A stretch of DNA of 64,000 bases from Synchiropus splendidus (taxonomy: Eukaryota; Chordata; Actinopteri; Syngnathiformes; Callionymidae), in assembly GCF_027744825.2 (NCBI RefSeq), contig NC_071351.1, forward strand, positions 14,335,001 to 14,399,000, in the 5' to 3' direction. The notes beneath the pieces were generated by a model that saw only the letters and a list, made by a program, of their open reading frames with translations, ran no database searches and had not been told where the DNA came from. Of this stretch, positions 1 to 12,323 are shown in pieces (position 1 is the stretch's first letter; each line of letters opens with the position of its first letter). The translations under genes and the position numbers were made by a program.

Positions 1-1179
1 ATCCACAAGATGCCTCGCCTGGAGAATCTCAGGCTGTCAAGTAATCAGCTCACAGCTTTGACGCAAGGGGTGTTTCTGAACAGCTCCGGCCTGCGACATC
101 TGGATCTGTCCTCCAACAAGCTCCAAATTGTGGAGCGGCACTACTTTGAGGGACTGTGGCGACTGGAGGAGCTACTTCTGTTCAACAATAAAATTACACA
201 AGTGGAGGCCAACTCGCTGAACGGCCTAAGCAGCCTGAAGAAGGTCTACTTCAGCCTAAACCACATCACGATCTTCCCGTTCTTCTCAATTCAAGACCAC
301 AGCCATCCATTCCTGACCATGCTGGACCTCTCCTCTAACCGCCTGACCCGTCTCCCGTGGGAGGATGTGAAAGCTCTGCCTGGTTTAGTGCAGCGCGGTC
401 TTTATCTTCATAATAATTCTTTGATATGTGATTGCTCTATGTTCAGCGTCTTCTGGCACTGGGACCTGAGGGGGTATGAGTCAGCGAAGGATTTCACGGA
501 CGAGCACACGTGCAGCCTCTACGGGGACCCCCGAGCATCCATCCAGTTCCTCAGACACTCCCGCTTTTTCAACAACTGCTCCATCGAGAGCGGCGTCTCG
601 CTGCCTGTGACAGTGCTTCTCTCCAAGGTGTTGGTTACAGAAGGCGAGCGAGTGCGCCTGGACTGCCAAACCTCGCTGAGCAGCACAGCGAGCTCATTTA
701 CATGGCTCTCCCCAAGCAAGGGCTACCTCGGCGTCTCCAACTTAAATGACACTTTAATTAGCCTGTTTCCTAATGGCACCCTGGAGATTCAAGCAGCCAA
801 GGTCAATGACTCAGGCTTGTACGTGTGCACCGCGGTGGATAGTAAAAACGCTCAAAATGCCACCAGAGAGGTGAACGTGACGGTGATAGCGGCTGTTGCC
901 GAGTCCTTCAACACCGGCTACACAACTCTTTTGGGCTGTGTGGTCACGATGATCGTCATCCTTGTCTATCTGTATATGACTCCATGTCGCTGCAGCAGCT
1001 GCAAACAACCCAAATCTCCGGCCATATCCATCCCCACCTACGACCCTGCGGACATTCCTTCCGTTTTCGCATCCTCATCAATGGACCAGCCGAAAGTACA
1101 AGTGAATAAGCATGTGGCATTTATAGAGCCAATGGCAGGTGAGGGAAGAACACAATGGACTTCTGAAATTGGATGCTAA
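1..1179 (+). CDS. amigo3: AMIGO-family LRR/Ig transmembrane adhesion protein, 5'-truncated by window edge (amigo3-like)
   Basis: The reading frame is open from base 1 (atc cac aag atg), so the first in-window Met at base 10 is internal and the true start lies left of the window. Visible in order: about four leucine-rich repeats (LRLSSNQLTAL, LRHLDLSSNKL, LEELLLFNNKI, then LDLSSNRL), a cysteine-rich LRR C-terminal cap (CDCSMFSVFWHW ... HTCSLYG ... FNNCS), one Ig-like C2 domain (LDCQTS ... SGLYVCTAV), a transmembrane helix at about residues 305-325, then a juxtamembrane cysteine cluster (TPCRCSSCK) and a short tail. This is the AMIGO architecture; the family is about 490-520 aa, so roughly 110-130 N-terminal residues are missing. 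AMIGO proteins are homophilic/heterophilic neural adhesion molecules at the plasma membrane and have one coding exon, as here. The tail motif KHVAFIEP resembles AMIGO3 more than AMIGO1/2 as I recall them, so the paralogue call is tentative while the family call is firm. Confidence 0.85.
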   Translation: MHKMPRLENLRLSSNQLTALTQGVFLNSSGLRHLDLSSNKLQIVERHYFEGLWRLEELLLFNNKITQVEANSLNGLSSLKKVYFSLNHITIFPFFSIQDHSHPFLTMLDLSSNRLTRLPWEDVKALPGLVQRGLYLHNNSLICDCSMFSVFWHWDLRGYESAKDFTDEHTCSLYGDPRASIQFLRHSRFFNNCSIESGVSLPVTVLLSKVLVTEGERVRLDCQTSLSSTASSFTWLSPSKGYLGVSNLNDTLISLFPNGTLEIQAAKVNDSGLYVCTAVDSKNAQNATREVNVTVIAAVAESFNTGYTTLLGCVVTMIVILVYLYMTPCRCSSCKQPKSPAISIPTYDPADIPSVFASSSMDQPKVQVNKHVAFIEPMAGEGRTQWTSEIGC

Positions 1180-1283
1180 TCGAATGAGAGGAGGACACTA
1201 CTGAAATAGCACCGGAGGACTGAGCTGCATTATTTGGACTCCTTTAATCCCCGACAACAAATGGAAAAGTCCCTGCTAGGAAA

Positions 1284-1300
1284 AATAAATAGTTAATAAA
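1284..1300 (+). terminator. Tandem poly(A) signals of the amigo-like gene
   Basis: Two AATAAA hexamers lie at 1284-1289 and 1295-1300, about 105-120 bp after the stop codon of the AMIGO-family ORF. That gives a short 3' UTR ending shortly after 1310. No other gene would use them. Confidence 0.7.
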
Positions 1301-2051
1301 GCTTTATTTTGATACTTACATCAAGCACAAGTGAGGAACAAACTGGACAAGCCGGGTTTTAAATGGAAGTTCAACTCAAGTTTAAGGCCCAGAGTCTTCT
1401 GACAGTGTGGAATCACAGCCCGGCTTTTATCAGCACTCCAAATCAGCTAATAACTTCTGTATACTCCAGCGCTGCTGCGCCATATATACACTTCTGTCTC
1501 AGGGAATCAAGGCTGAATGTAGATCCATTTTCACATAACGTGTTTAACAAGGATTTAAACCTGGGGAAGATTATTACTCTAATTGAGTGCAGAAAATAGA
1601 TCAGGTGGCGTAGCTGGGTCGTAATTCCTCTTGTCAGCGATGCTAGCAGCTGCTTCAGAAGTGACTGAATGATACAGAAGTTGTTTATTTTCAAAGGAAT
1701 TTATTAAAAGTGGGTAGCAAACTCTTTTTTTCAATCAGTAGGAGCTTTGCAAAACATGTTTAAACTACTGTTTCTGTTAAATGAGATGAGGTACTGACAA
1801 ATCAGAAACTGTTTCGAAAATAATGTTCACAATACGCAGCAAAGTGTAGCTAGGTGGTTTAAAATGTATTCTTGTTTTGTTTGATGAATAGTTGTTGTCT
1901 TGACCACAGTCTTGTCAGCTACTGTGGTTAGAATCGGCAAAATCAAACCGTAATCTCTGTTGTAGATCTTGGCGTCTTGTGTCGTGTTCTCAAGCTAGTT
2001 GACACTTTTTTTAAGCTCCTCAAGATGATCATGAAAGCGCCTCCTTCATAA

Positions 2052-2073
2052 TACGTGCACATTAGTGCACGTA
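2052..2073. repeat. Perfect 9-bp inverted repeat with 4-nt spacer
   Basis: The arms tacgtgcac and gtgcacgta are exact reverse complements separated by atta. The arms contain overlapping CACGT/GTGCAC cores of the kind bound by bHLH factors. Function is unknown; it could be a bipartite binding site or chance. Confidence 0.6.
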
Positions 2074-4432
2074 CAAGAGAGATTATACCCAAAAAAATGA
2101 ACTGGGACTTGTCAAGCTAGAGGATCCATGATCCTCCATTAACTGTATGGAAATACAGTACATTCTAAAAATCAAAATCCAAACCTCACTGAGACACCTT
2201 AGATTATTGAGTAAATAAGTGGTTTCCAAAAACATTTCACACCAAGAGGGGGAGGCAATTCATATGACAAAATGTGTCCATGATAAGTGCCAGATTAAAG
2301 CAACCCTTGTCTCACCATGTTCTCACTATCCTTCTTTTTAGACGATTTCAAATTGCCTATGATGTTAAATGGTGTCTGTCCCGACGGCAACACATTGTGT
2401 TTGTTGCCAAGGAGGGTTGGCTCACGTCTGCAAACTAGCGATGAAGATAGATGAAGCCATGGTATCCACAATGAGAAAGCAGCTCCAGCTTGAATCACTA
2501 TAATAGATTTTGAAAATGAGCAGCACACTTGTCTTGACATTTAAAGAAAAAGTCGTAACGCCAGCTGTCACTTATCCCACACAAGCAGAAATGATAGAAA
2601 GGGGCATTTTTCACGACACAAAAAACCCACAGAGGCTATTGAAATTACCTATTTAGACAAGCCTGTCTTCCGATGGGTGCAGTCCAGACATTCTTTAAAA
2701 GCTCCTTCCATTAGCGTGCGCAGTCGGACCGATCAATAAAACAACTTCCTGAAGTTGGAAAGACTTCTTGGAATCTCTATGAGTAACCCACTTGCTGACA
2801 GGGCATGCAAAACCATATCCAGCCAACGACATTTGAATGTTTCTTTGTACAGGAGCCAAGTTTATGAAGAGCAGCAAACTGAATAATTAATCATTCCACA
2901 CAGCAGTTTCAAATACACAACACATCTTATTTCCACACACAATAGCGGTCCTGACTTGATGATCCTGATAGCCAATACTCAACAAACACACAGAGAAATT
3001 ATGTTCAAGGCAGAGCAGTAGCAGCCATCTGGTTTCTCCTCTTGCAATATACATCACAGGACGATTGCAAACGATGGAAACCATGAAAATGAAGTTACTC
3101 CTCTGGTAGTTGGTAGTTTTACACTAACTCATCCTGCCTCTCATGTTCCAAAGGATGAATTCCTTTTCTCCATAGGGGCAACAGTGACACTAATAAAAGC
3201 CACCTTATTACACAGCATTTTCTTCACTTTGTGGCTGAGAAAAGCAAACAGTTGAGCGTGTGATTCAATATTCATAGTGAGTAATAGTAAACGTTCATTT
3301 CAAAAGTGATTCATGAGTGACTACATTTTTAGATCACAGGGGCACTGAAACGGTCTCTCCTGAAGCAGCTCCAGAGTGAATCAGGCGAAAGAACAAAGAA
3401 TAATTAGAGGTTCATGAATTAAAAATAATTTCACTGTTAAAAATTACTGAGTTTGTTTAGTCTGGCACAGAAGGTTAGAAATCCCGGCTTTCATTTCCAA
3501 GTCAGTTTGGGCCACCGTATGTGTCCCTACTTTTTGGGTGCGAGTGAAACCTGAACTTCCATGTGGCCATGTGACATAAATCTGACAGTAGAATTGAAGT
3601 GACCAGGCGTAAAGTGGGTCAGAGAGCAAAGAGGATTAATGGGGGATTGAAGCTGAATCAAAAAGGGACTTCTATGATTGAAACTTTTGACTTGCGTTTG
3701 GGTTGATCAGTGATGGTTGAAAATCGTCAGCGGAAATCATAGACTATCTTCAGTGTCACTTGATATCACGTCCTGATCTGATGACGCAACAAAACATTAC
3801 AATATCGAGAAGAAAAAAAAAAGAATTAGGTCCCGGTGAGATAATCTGGAAATGATTCTGTACATAAGCCATCGCTTACAGCAAACACCGGAGCCTTATC
3901 TGGCAGGAAACAGGGCCGAGTCCCGCGGCTACCCATTATATATAAACACAAACCACACACCAACCTGTTGAATTAATCTGTCAGCATAAAAAGGACCATC
4001 AATTTATCTGCTTTGGTGCTTTTCATGGGAATAATGAAGGACAGAAATCAGGCGTGTCAACCAACCGGTGATTGGGCCGCTCTTCAAAGACATTTCATGT
4101 GAAGCAGGATCACACTTAAAAGCACAGCGAGGGGGTAGAGAAAAACATGGAGCGACAAACACTTCAAAACAACTGCCACACAAAAGCCAGAGGAAGTCAC
4201 CACTTTGTTGGTAACTGGGCGCAACAAGCTTCAAAAAAGAGATTTACAATCCGTAACAGCAGCGAGAGATGTTCACGTAGGACTTCATGATCCGCGATGA
4301 AGGAGCGTAAGCGCGTGGGATGCGGACATTAAGTCGATTACACAAAAAACAGAAAAGGCTTAGGAAGGTGAGGAAGGAAGGAATATTTTCTTTTCAGGAT
4401 CTATTAAATATTTTGGTTTTAATTTCAAAATG

Positions 4433-4470
4433 CACTGTGCACAGTGATTGAGCTGGATTACATGTAATCC
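4433..4470. promoter_or_regulatory. Two adjacent perfect palindromes (14 bp and 16 bp) with K50-homeodomain cores
   Basis: Positions 4433-4446 (cactgtgcacagtg) and 4455-4470 (ggattacatgtaatcc) are both exact palindromes, only 8 bp apart. The second consists of GGATTA and TAATCC half-sites around CATG; GGATTA/TAATCC is the established core for OTX/CRX/PITX-type (lysine-50) homeodomain proteins. A regulatory role is inferred. Confidence 0.4.
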
Positions 4471-7156
4471 TTCATTTACTGTCAACGAAATCTGGCAGCA
4501 CTTTTAAATACTTTTCAAAGCGCTCATTCAGCAGCTGTGAAAAGTTTTGCGCTTTTGATGTGCAACAACATCTGTGGTCGTTGTGCACCATCATCGTGCA
4601 CACACAGTGAACAACAAGGACAATGCCAGGGTCACTATTGCGCACTGTTACAGAAAATGAAAAAGCCAACTTTCACAGAGAACGGTTTCCCTTTTTGTCA
4701 GCTCAACACACCATTTTCAGCTAACTTCATTTCACATTTTAGAAAATCCTATCTCACAATGCCTTCAGCCTGATTTTCCCTGCACTGGTACACAAAGCTC
4801 CCATTTTATGAAATGGCATGAACGCATCACCAAACCTCAACTTTCAAGCATATCTAAGATACAGCAAGGCAGCAACAAGAGCGCCACATAGTTGAAACAG
4901 CATATGCAGAGTTAGTTTTGAGGAAGCCCATGGCATGAAGCTTCAGGTTGTTGGAGATGAACTGGACATTGAACTGAAAAGTAATTCTGTTACTGTTGGA
5001 GTCTGATCACTAAAAAGAAGTCTCCAAGTCATGATCGGGGGGCGATGAGTCTCAGACGGAAGGTCCATCTGCCGCAATTCAGTAGGAGGGGGTTGGTCAT
5101 GAGGGTCTCAGACCATTGAGTGGCGTTGCAGTAACTGTGCCTGGTCATTGAGTGTCAGTGTATTTTCAGGAAGGTCACGAAGCAGCACATTGTGCATGTG
5201 CCACCAAAGTGCAGTATGATAAAATATTTAAATACTTTAGAGGCCATATCGTCTTGTCAGTGCTTGGCTTAAAATTTTCTGTTGCTAAAACTTGGGAGAA
5301 GATCAACGTAAACAAGGCACTGCAGTGCATGAACTGGCTTAAATTCAACACATTTCTGATATAAACATTACTTTCCCATTGAGCTCTTGGAAGTTTAATG
5401 TCGTGGTTTTCATCTTCCCAGCACCAACCACACCACATCCTCCTCTCCCAGTCTCCTGCGGTTGCAGAGATCATCTCATCACATCCAATGATTTCTGCTG
5501 TTAGAGACCACAGTCGAGCAGTCCAGCCACATTTCCAACAGCATTTTGATTCAGTTCCACAGTTGAAATTCCAAACCTCATTTGTAAATATTTTTAAGGA
5601 TCAATCCAAGGACTGCAGCTTCATTAATATGTGGAGGAAAAACTAAATATGCAGAAGCTATCATGCATATGGACACTTCCAAAATATAGAAATATAAATA
5701 TTAAAAAAATATAAAAATAGAAAGACATGCCCAGTCGGAGAGTTTTAAAGCATTAGATCATTGTAATTACACTGCCATTACAGAGGTAATCCCATTCTAC
5801 GGCCCATTCGAAAATACCATCCAGTAACGTTCAGTAGCAAGCGTCACTCTCACTCAAGGTGGCGGTTTGACTGTGGATGCACACCTGATTTTTTTTGGGT
5901 TACAATGTCCCAAAGGAGATGATAAACAGAGGTGAAGTACAAGACACCAGCAGGAGCCACTTACTTATAATTGGACCCCAAATGCATCGCAAGTTCAACG
6001 GCTGCCAAAGTAAAAGGTCAAATTTTTACAAATCCTGAACTCGCCATTTTGAGATTTATCCTGTACAGCAACACCGCATTCATGAAGCAGGGTTCTCTCC
6101 AGTAATTTAGCAGCGGTGCTGCCCCCTACGCGGTGTTTTGATCCCCAACATCCGGGATTTTTCCTTTGCTTTTGTGGACTTGAAGTCAAGTGCGACTTGC
6201 AATGTTGGCCCTACATTGGGAGGATTTAAAAATAAATAAATAAAAGAAATATCCCTTAAAGTATGGAGGAGGGAAAGGTGAATCACCAGTGAGCAAGGGA
6301 TTATTGCGCTGGATTATCTCTTAAATGTCGCCTCAAGGAAAAACAACAATTAAAAGGTTTTATTTACTTTCATACCTCTGGTTTGATCAATAAAAAGTTG
6401 GGTTTCACTTTACTTAAAGGTCTCATCTCATCCAAGTCTCACAAACAGTGTCTTCAGTCAGAGATCCCTCCAGGCATCAGAGATTACGCAGCAACGTCTA
6501 GGGGATGGCGACATTTGTTTGGGGAAAAAAAGGTCAACTCATGCACAAATTCATGGGCAAAAAATATTCCCCACTTAATGCCCATGTGAAGTCGTGACAC
6601 TCTTATTTTGTGTACTTGCATGAGGACATGACTTATAGCTGCATTTTAGAAGATTATCAAACGGATAAAAACCAGGTGCAATGTCATTTCCAGTGTTTTT
6701 AAATCCTCTTACTCTGCCCCCCCCCCCCTTCCTGGGACACGCAGGGATTTATTGTTTGGTTTTTTATACGATTAGTACACAGGTTAAAACGCTGAGGACA
6801 TATCTTTTTGTAAAAGGCTTTTTAATTTGAGGTACCAAACAATCTGACTGAGGAGTCAGACCACATTTATGACTGAGAATTAAAAGACAGCTTCGGCAGG
6901 AGAGCCTGACGGGACACAGCAGGTGTGGAATGAGTCATTCAGGATTACTTTAGAGACTCTGGATTTTAAATCTTAATGTAATAAAAGTTTGACTGCCTTG
7001 TGCGCACTCTGATTTAGGTGGAGCAGAAACACACAAGCTCCTTATTGTTAAAAAGTAGGTCATTAGTGTCTCACTTAAGACCACTTCCAGTCACTCAGCT
7101 TTATAATCGCTGACTTTTAAATAAATAGCAATCCGCTGAGCCACTTCAGCCGAGGC

Positions 7157-7262
7157 CAATTTGTTTTATTTGCAAATTGGTTCCTCGAGAGTGATGCCGC
7201 GCCAATCACAGCGCGGGCATATGAATGGCACGCTACGATAGTCACGTGTGTGATGTATAAGA
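7157..7262 (+). promoter_or_regulatory. Promoter-like motif cluster in the intergenic desert
   Basis: Read on the plus strand the interval holds an 8-bp inverted repeat (7157-7164 and 7174-7181) enclosing the octamer-like palindrome atttgcaaat (7168-7177), a CCAAT box (7202-7206) in a short GC-rich patch, an E-box CACGTG (7243-7248) and a TATAA element (7256-7260). The order and spacing resemble a vertebrate promoter, but no downstream exon is recognised. It may be a non-coding RNA promoter, an enhancer or coincidence. Confidence 0.3.
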
Positions 7263-10200
7263 ATCTTCTCTTCCATGGCTTTCTATATATTAATGTCCAT
7301 AATGTACTGTAACTGTTGAAGCTCTTGCGACAATGTCTTCTCATTTCCACCGCAGCATATTGATGGACACAATAAATATTTAAATTGTTGTTGCAGTATC
7401 CTTTTGACAGTTGCGATTCCTGTCCAAAAACACTGCAAAACATAGTTGTACGCGTGCACAGCAATGCTGTAATGAACCAGCATTTAACTGAGTTGAATTC
7501 GAGAACGCCCACTATATAAAGATAGATAAAACACCTTACAAGGGAAATAAACAGTAACTCATTGTTAGATCTTTTCAAATTTATAAATGAAAATAAAAAA
7601 GTTGAGAATTGACTTGTGTGCCTCTCTGTCTGCTTGAGTTGCTGCACTGATTCAGTCAAGACATTTTTACACGCTGATCTCCGAGCATCCGCGAACAACT
7701 GCCTCACAATGACATTCAGTACGAGCAAGCTCTGACAGGTGACACCGACAGCGAAGACTTCCACTCCGATTGCCTCCAGCTTTCCAAACTTCAGTTCCAA
7801 AACGACTTTTTTTTGTAATCAGACTTCAGTCAAAACAGCTGTAAAACACGTCGGCCGATGACGTGGATCAGTTGATGGATCACAGGAGCAGATTAATTCC
7901 GACTCAAGGGTGCCACTTATCATCTAGACTGGCTTAAAACAACCCAAATATGATTATTGAACCCTTCTGAATGAGCTTACATTCGAAGTTAGCCAGTCCT
8001 TTAAAGGCTATGCAAATCTTTGCAAAGGATTTTCTGTCTAATAAGCTCCAAAATGACGAGAAAATAACCAATCGAGGACACGATCGATGCCTTGGATTAG
8101 GCAGGCACAACTTGTCGTGAGAATGAAGGGCTAATGGAAGAGCTTAAAAAGGCTGCAAGTGAAAGTGATGAGCGAATCAATGCCTCTCCTGACACTTCCT
8201 CTCCCATCAGCACCATTATATACATGTGGGGTTGGAGCTGTGAAACTATGGCTCAGCGCTGAGGAGATGTTGAATATTAAAACCAAAAATAAGGATAGAG
8301 AAAAGTGAGACCGCTGATAGAAGGAATGAGGAATTGTATTTTACTGGACTAAAATTACTCCAAAGAGGATGGATATGATATGTATTGGCACCAGACCACA
8401 AATTGAATTTATTTTTCTTCATTGTTGGGTTGATGTTGGTTATTCAGCTAGAGAACAATGATTTAAATCCATAATAATACAGGTGAAGAGCTTGAGTTTG
8501 ACTCTTTAGTGGTGATTGTTGTGCGCTTTAAATGAGTCTCCAGTGGAATTTACTAAATGTGAGTTGATCTGAAATCGTTTTTTTATTATTTTTATGTGCC
8601 AATTTCAGCAACAGCCTTTAGACTCGGGCTGCAAACTTATTGAATGCTAGCACGAGGATCAGGATTTTGACTGCCACGATGAGGCTGTGCTTATTCATTG
8701 ACTAGGCCTCAGACTGCGAACCAATGAAACAGCACAAGTCAATCTTCGACCGACTCTTACACGTCCGTTCTGAAATATATTTAATCTGTTTCAATTCTAT
8801 CTTTATTTTTGAAAAAATTTAGATCTTAATTTTGCACTGAAAGTAATCCCAGTCCCCAGTATCATGGATGTTGATCACAATAATCTTGACTCTGGATCGT
8901 CTAGTTGGGGCTGATCTAACCGCATGGATCAACTGAGCTGGTGCAGAGGTGGGTTGTGAGGTTGAAACACAATCGGAACACGGAAGGGAACATGGCCTCT
9001 TGATGAGGTGACGCACCGCTGATGATGCCTCAAGTGAACCAAGCTTTCCAAATGTTTCCAGCCGACACACAAAGCATCATCAGCAAACCCACTTATCATC
9101 GATTATTTAAAAGACGGATCATTAATTTCACCGTCAGATGATCGGCTCCTACACAGCCAGTGCTCGGCACAATTCTGATGAAACAATTGGCACGACAACC
9201 GCTGAATAAATAATATACCAGAGGACGCTTCCAGCAACCGACCTACGAATCAAGTCTGCCATTAATATCGCACAGTCAAAGCCAGAAAACCACAGAAAGG
9301 TGCACGTTGCTTCCTGCGAATTTCTCCGCTTTGGAAAAACGAGGAGCTCATAAAAGACTGAAAATATCCCCTCCTCCAAAGCAAAACACTCCGTCAAGCC
9401 TCAATTAATGTGTGTACTTCCCTTTCCCGATTAATTGTTTTCTCCTCGTTCGCTCGGCCTCCGAGGGGTTTGAGATCATCTTATTCAAGAATCTAATTAC
9501 TGTGAAAGGGGAGTTTCATTCTGAATAGTTCAATAGCGAGCGGAGGGCTGACTCGACTGTCAACCGCAGGGTTATTACTGAGGCTGTCAAAACAGTCATC
9601 TGGCAGAAGAGGAGGCATCCAGCTGTGACAGATACATGCACATCTCTCGCCGCGACACCCACATACTGGCAATCTACGGGTTCAAGACTTAAACTCCTAT
9701 TTCACTCTAATTGGACACCTGAAAGGTTGAGACTTCCTCTCGGCGCGGCACCTGGCTACATCCTGTCCTCTCTGGTTGGCTGGCTCTTTCTGGGAACGGG
9801 AGGAAATAAATGCATCCTGCTGCACATTAGACAACAGCCTGTTTATCACCGCACCGCAGCGAAAATGAACTCGGGCCATGTTCCAACTTACATCCGCCCC
9901 ACTGTAAATGTTGAGTGGGATTTGTGAATCGATTCCCATTCAATCAAACCCATGGATCACATCTCATTCTAAAGGAGAAAATGATGAGCTCACACCTGAG
10001 CTGTTCATCCTGCCGGAGACAGGCTCTGGGCTCACAACCCGAGCAGCATCAAGGCAGCCTCAGTCAATAGGTTCCAGCTGGATATTATGAGCCTGGATGA
10101 GAGAGAAAAAAATGACCAGGTTTGATATTGTTTCACGTACAAGAGCCCAATTTTTATTCTTCCTCTGAGCTTGGCTAGTGTCATTTCTTCTCTCCCACTA

Positions 10201-10729
10201 AAGGACAACAGTGATGAAATATAGATTTATTATTTCTATTAAAAAAGATATTTACGACCTCACTATAGAAGTCCAGTGTCTGTTTTCCACTGTTTGCAGT
10301 ACTCAATAATGTGCATCACGGTACAACAATACAGCACTAAAGCGACGCAGCTCCATGTGATTTCTGAATTCTTAAAGATACAGCATCTGATATAGCTTTA
10401 GGAAACATTACTGGACTTGTTTTTCAGATTTAAAAAGAGGGACTGCTGTTTGCCCTCGAGGGCTTTTTTTTTTTTGCAAATCTGAAAACAGACTCAACTT
10501 CATGATTGAGCCGAGGGTTGCCTTTTGCAGAACATCTGTTGCACACCCTGCAGAATGCTCTTTTTTTGATTCGCTAAATCTGCCCCGGAGAGGCTCACCA
10601 AATACAGTTGGCAGGACTGTTAAAGCTGCTGCCTTGGCTCTGCTGCCTTTCATTAATCCAAAATGAATGAACATTTAGAAACACTACTATTTATTTTATT
10701 TTATTTTTTTGTTCAAAAACACAATAGAT

Positions 10730-11081
10730 TAGGGCTGCAACCTGTTTTGACAGTCGACTGGTCACTGAAGACTTGACGATTATGATACAGAGGACGTGTA
10801 CTGATAGAGGAACATTGCAAAGTCGGATTGTAGTCTTGTATATAGAAAATAAATCTAAATTAAAAATGTACATGCATTTTGTAAACATTGCCCTTTTTAA
10901 AAAACGTTTTGAAACATTATTTTTGAATTTAAATTGCTCAATATATAGTGGCTCCTTCGTGAAATGGTCGCATGCATTCAATGTTTTGAGTTGGGTCACG
11001 TCAGCAATTTCTCTTCTTAATGCATGTATGCATAATGTACCGTCGGACTGTCAACTATCCCGACTAGTCACTGCAGCTCTT
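10730..11081. mobile_element. hAT-like non-autonomous element (MITE remnant)
   Basis: The left end reads agggctgcaa followed by a tgacagtcgactggtcactg stretch. The right end, reverse-complemented, reads agagctgca followed by a gtgactagtcgggatag stretch. The TAGGGCTGCAAC-type terminus with adjoining GTCGACTAGTC-like subterminal motifs is typical of small hAT-family elements in fish. About 350 bp, no transposase coding. Target-site duplications are not clear, so the copy is old or its ends are imprecise. Confidence 0.55.
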
Positions 11082-11542
11082 CACTAAACTGTACTTTTCT
11101 TTGACATTTCATTCACTAACTCAACACCAATACCTCAAGAAGCTAGGTGAGCTCAATCTCATTCATACAAATCCATGAAAACATAAATTACGGTCGCGAT
11201 AAAAAAAATAACTATGTTGGTGTTAACAGGAAGTGCTTAAGTTTTAAGTCTCTACCTTCAACACAATGATACCTATGATGTTTTTCGACATAGAAGTAGT
11301 TTCAGCTGAGATTCTCGTTGGAAAAAGCCGTACTCACAAAGACAATCTTGGACCCTCACAACAAAATTTCAAAAAAATAAACGGGCAGCTCTTTTAAATA
11401 ATAGCTTGTAGTTAAACTGCAACACCTCGTTGTTGTTCAACGTTGTGTCACAGTTTCTTTTTCTTTTGGTTAAATTTAGCATTGTCGGCACCCCGGCGCC
11501 CCCTATTGATACGGTTCATGAATTGCAAGGCGATTATACATT

Positions 11543-11561
11543 ATGTGTGTGTGTGTGCATA

Positions 11562-11616
<55 letters not shown>
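11543..11616. repeat. (GT)n then (TA)n microsatellite abutting the pogo-like MITE
   Basis: A short GT tract passes through a mixed catatatatg segment into an uninterrupted TA tract of about 50 bp that ends directly at the left terminus of the element at 11617. The periodic Tyr-Ile reading frames crossing it are repeat artefacts, not genes. Confidence 0.9.
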
Positions 11617-11620
<4 letters not shown>

Positions 11621-12281
11621 GTACCTCGGTTCTCGACCACAATCCGTTCCAGACGGCCGTTCGAGAAGCGATTTGTTCAAAATTGGAATTGATTTTTCCC
11701 ATTACAATTAATGGAAAAAGAAATAATGCGTTCCAAGCCTCAAAATAGTCTTTTGTAGGAGTGAATGTAGAGTGTCTGCTGCAGGTGCGCTATTCGTCTA
11801 TGTGTGTGGCCGCTGCATGTGGGAGGGGTTGCTGAGTGAGTGACGTCTCTCCAGAAGTGAAGAGGTGCCCGGTGCGTGTCCAGCTCTGAATGTGCGCTTC
11901 TGTACAATTTAGCTGTGACAAAGTCATAAACCAAGTAACGCTCTGTCCGAGACTCGCCTCATCCCTGTCCCAGTTCCAGCCGACAACAGGACATCAAAAC
12001 CCTGGAGTGCGCACTCCAGCCGGAGACAGGAAAGATTTTACACCTCAATATGAAGAAAAAACAGCCAGTAAATGTAGCTAACGGGACACGTCTGCATACA
12101 AAGGCTGCGTTATACACAATAACAAAGCGCGTCGTGGGGCAGCTGATCGGGCCGCGCACGTTATATTTTTTCCGGCTTTTTTCCGGGGCGTTCGAGTTCT
12201 GGATTTTCGCTTGAAATCCGAAACAAAAAAATCTCAACATTTTTTTTCCAATTCCGAGACGTTCACAAACCAAGGCACCAC

Positions 12282-12283
<2 letters not shown>
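11617..12283. mobile_element. pogo/Tigger-like MITE with terminal inverted repeats
   Basis: The left terminus reads agtggtacctcggttctcg. The right terminus, reverse-complemented, reads agtggtgccttggtttgtg, matching at about 14 of 19 positions, and each end is bounded by TA, the target site of Tc1/mariner/pogo-type transposases. The GTGGTRCCTYGGTT terminus is of the pogo/Tigger style. At about 667 bp it has no transposase ORF and is more GC-rich inside than its surroundings. Both flanks are TA microsatellites, so insertion into, or expansion from, a TA target is likely. Confidence 0.65.

Positions 12284-12323
<40 letters not shown>

Larger units (their letters stand above)
1311..10729. other. 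Gene-poor intergenic region, left part
   Basis: About 9.4 kb without any convincing coding exon. ORFs here are short, overlap on opposite strands and show no recognisable domains or clean splice-bounded exon pattern. It contains a homopolymer C run (about 6716-6728), an A/T-rich (AAAT)n stretch near 6226, the palindromes and promoter-like cluster listed separately, and non-repetitive patches rich in AATTA/TAAT cores (for example 9400-9640) that could be conserved non-coding elements. That last suggestion is inference; conservation cannot be seen from one genome. Confidence 0.6.

Noticed and set aside
1363..1599. Short ORFs just downstream of the amigo-like gene
   Set aside because: They lie beyond the poly(A) signals, have no domain, and are of a length expected by chance.
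11430..11748. ORFs with long Tyr-Ile repeats, also at 11959-12423 and 43916-44341
   Set aside because: They are translations of TA microsatellites, open in several frames on both strands, with no domain or splice support.
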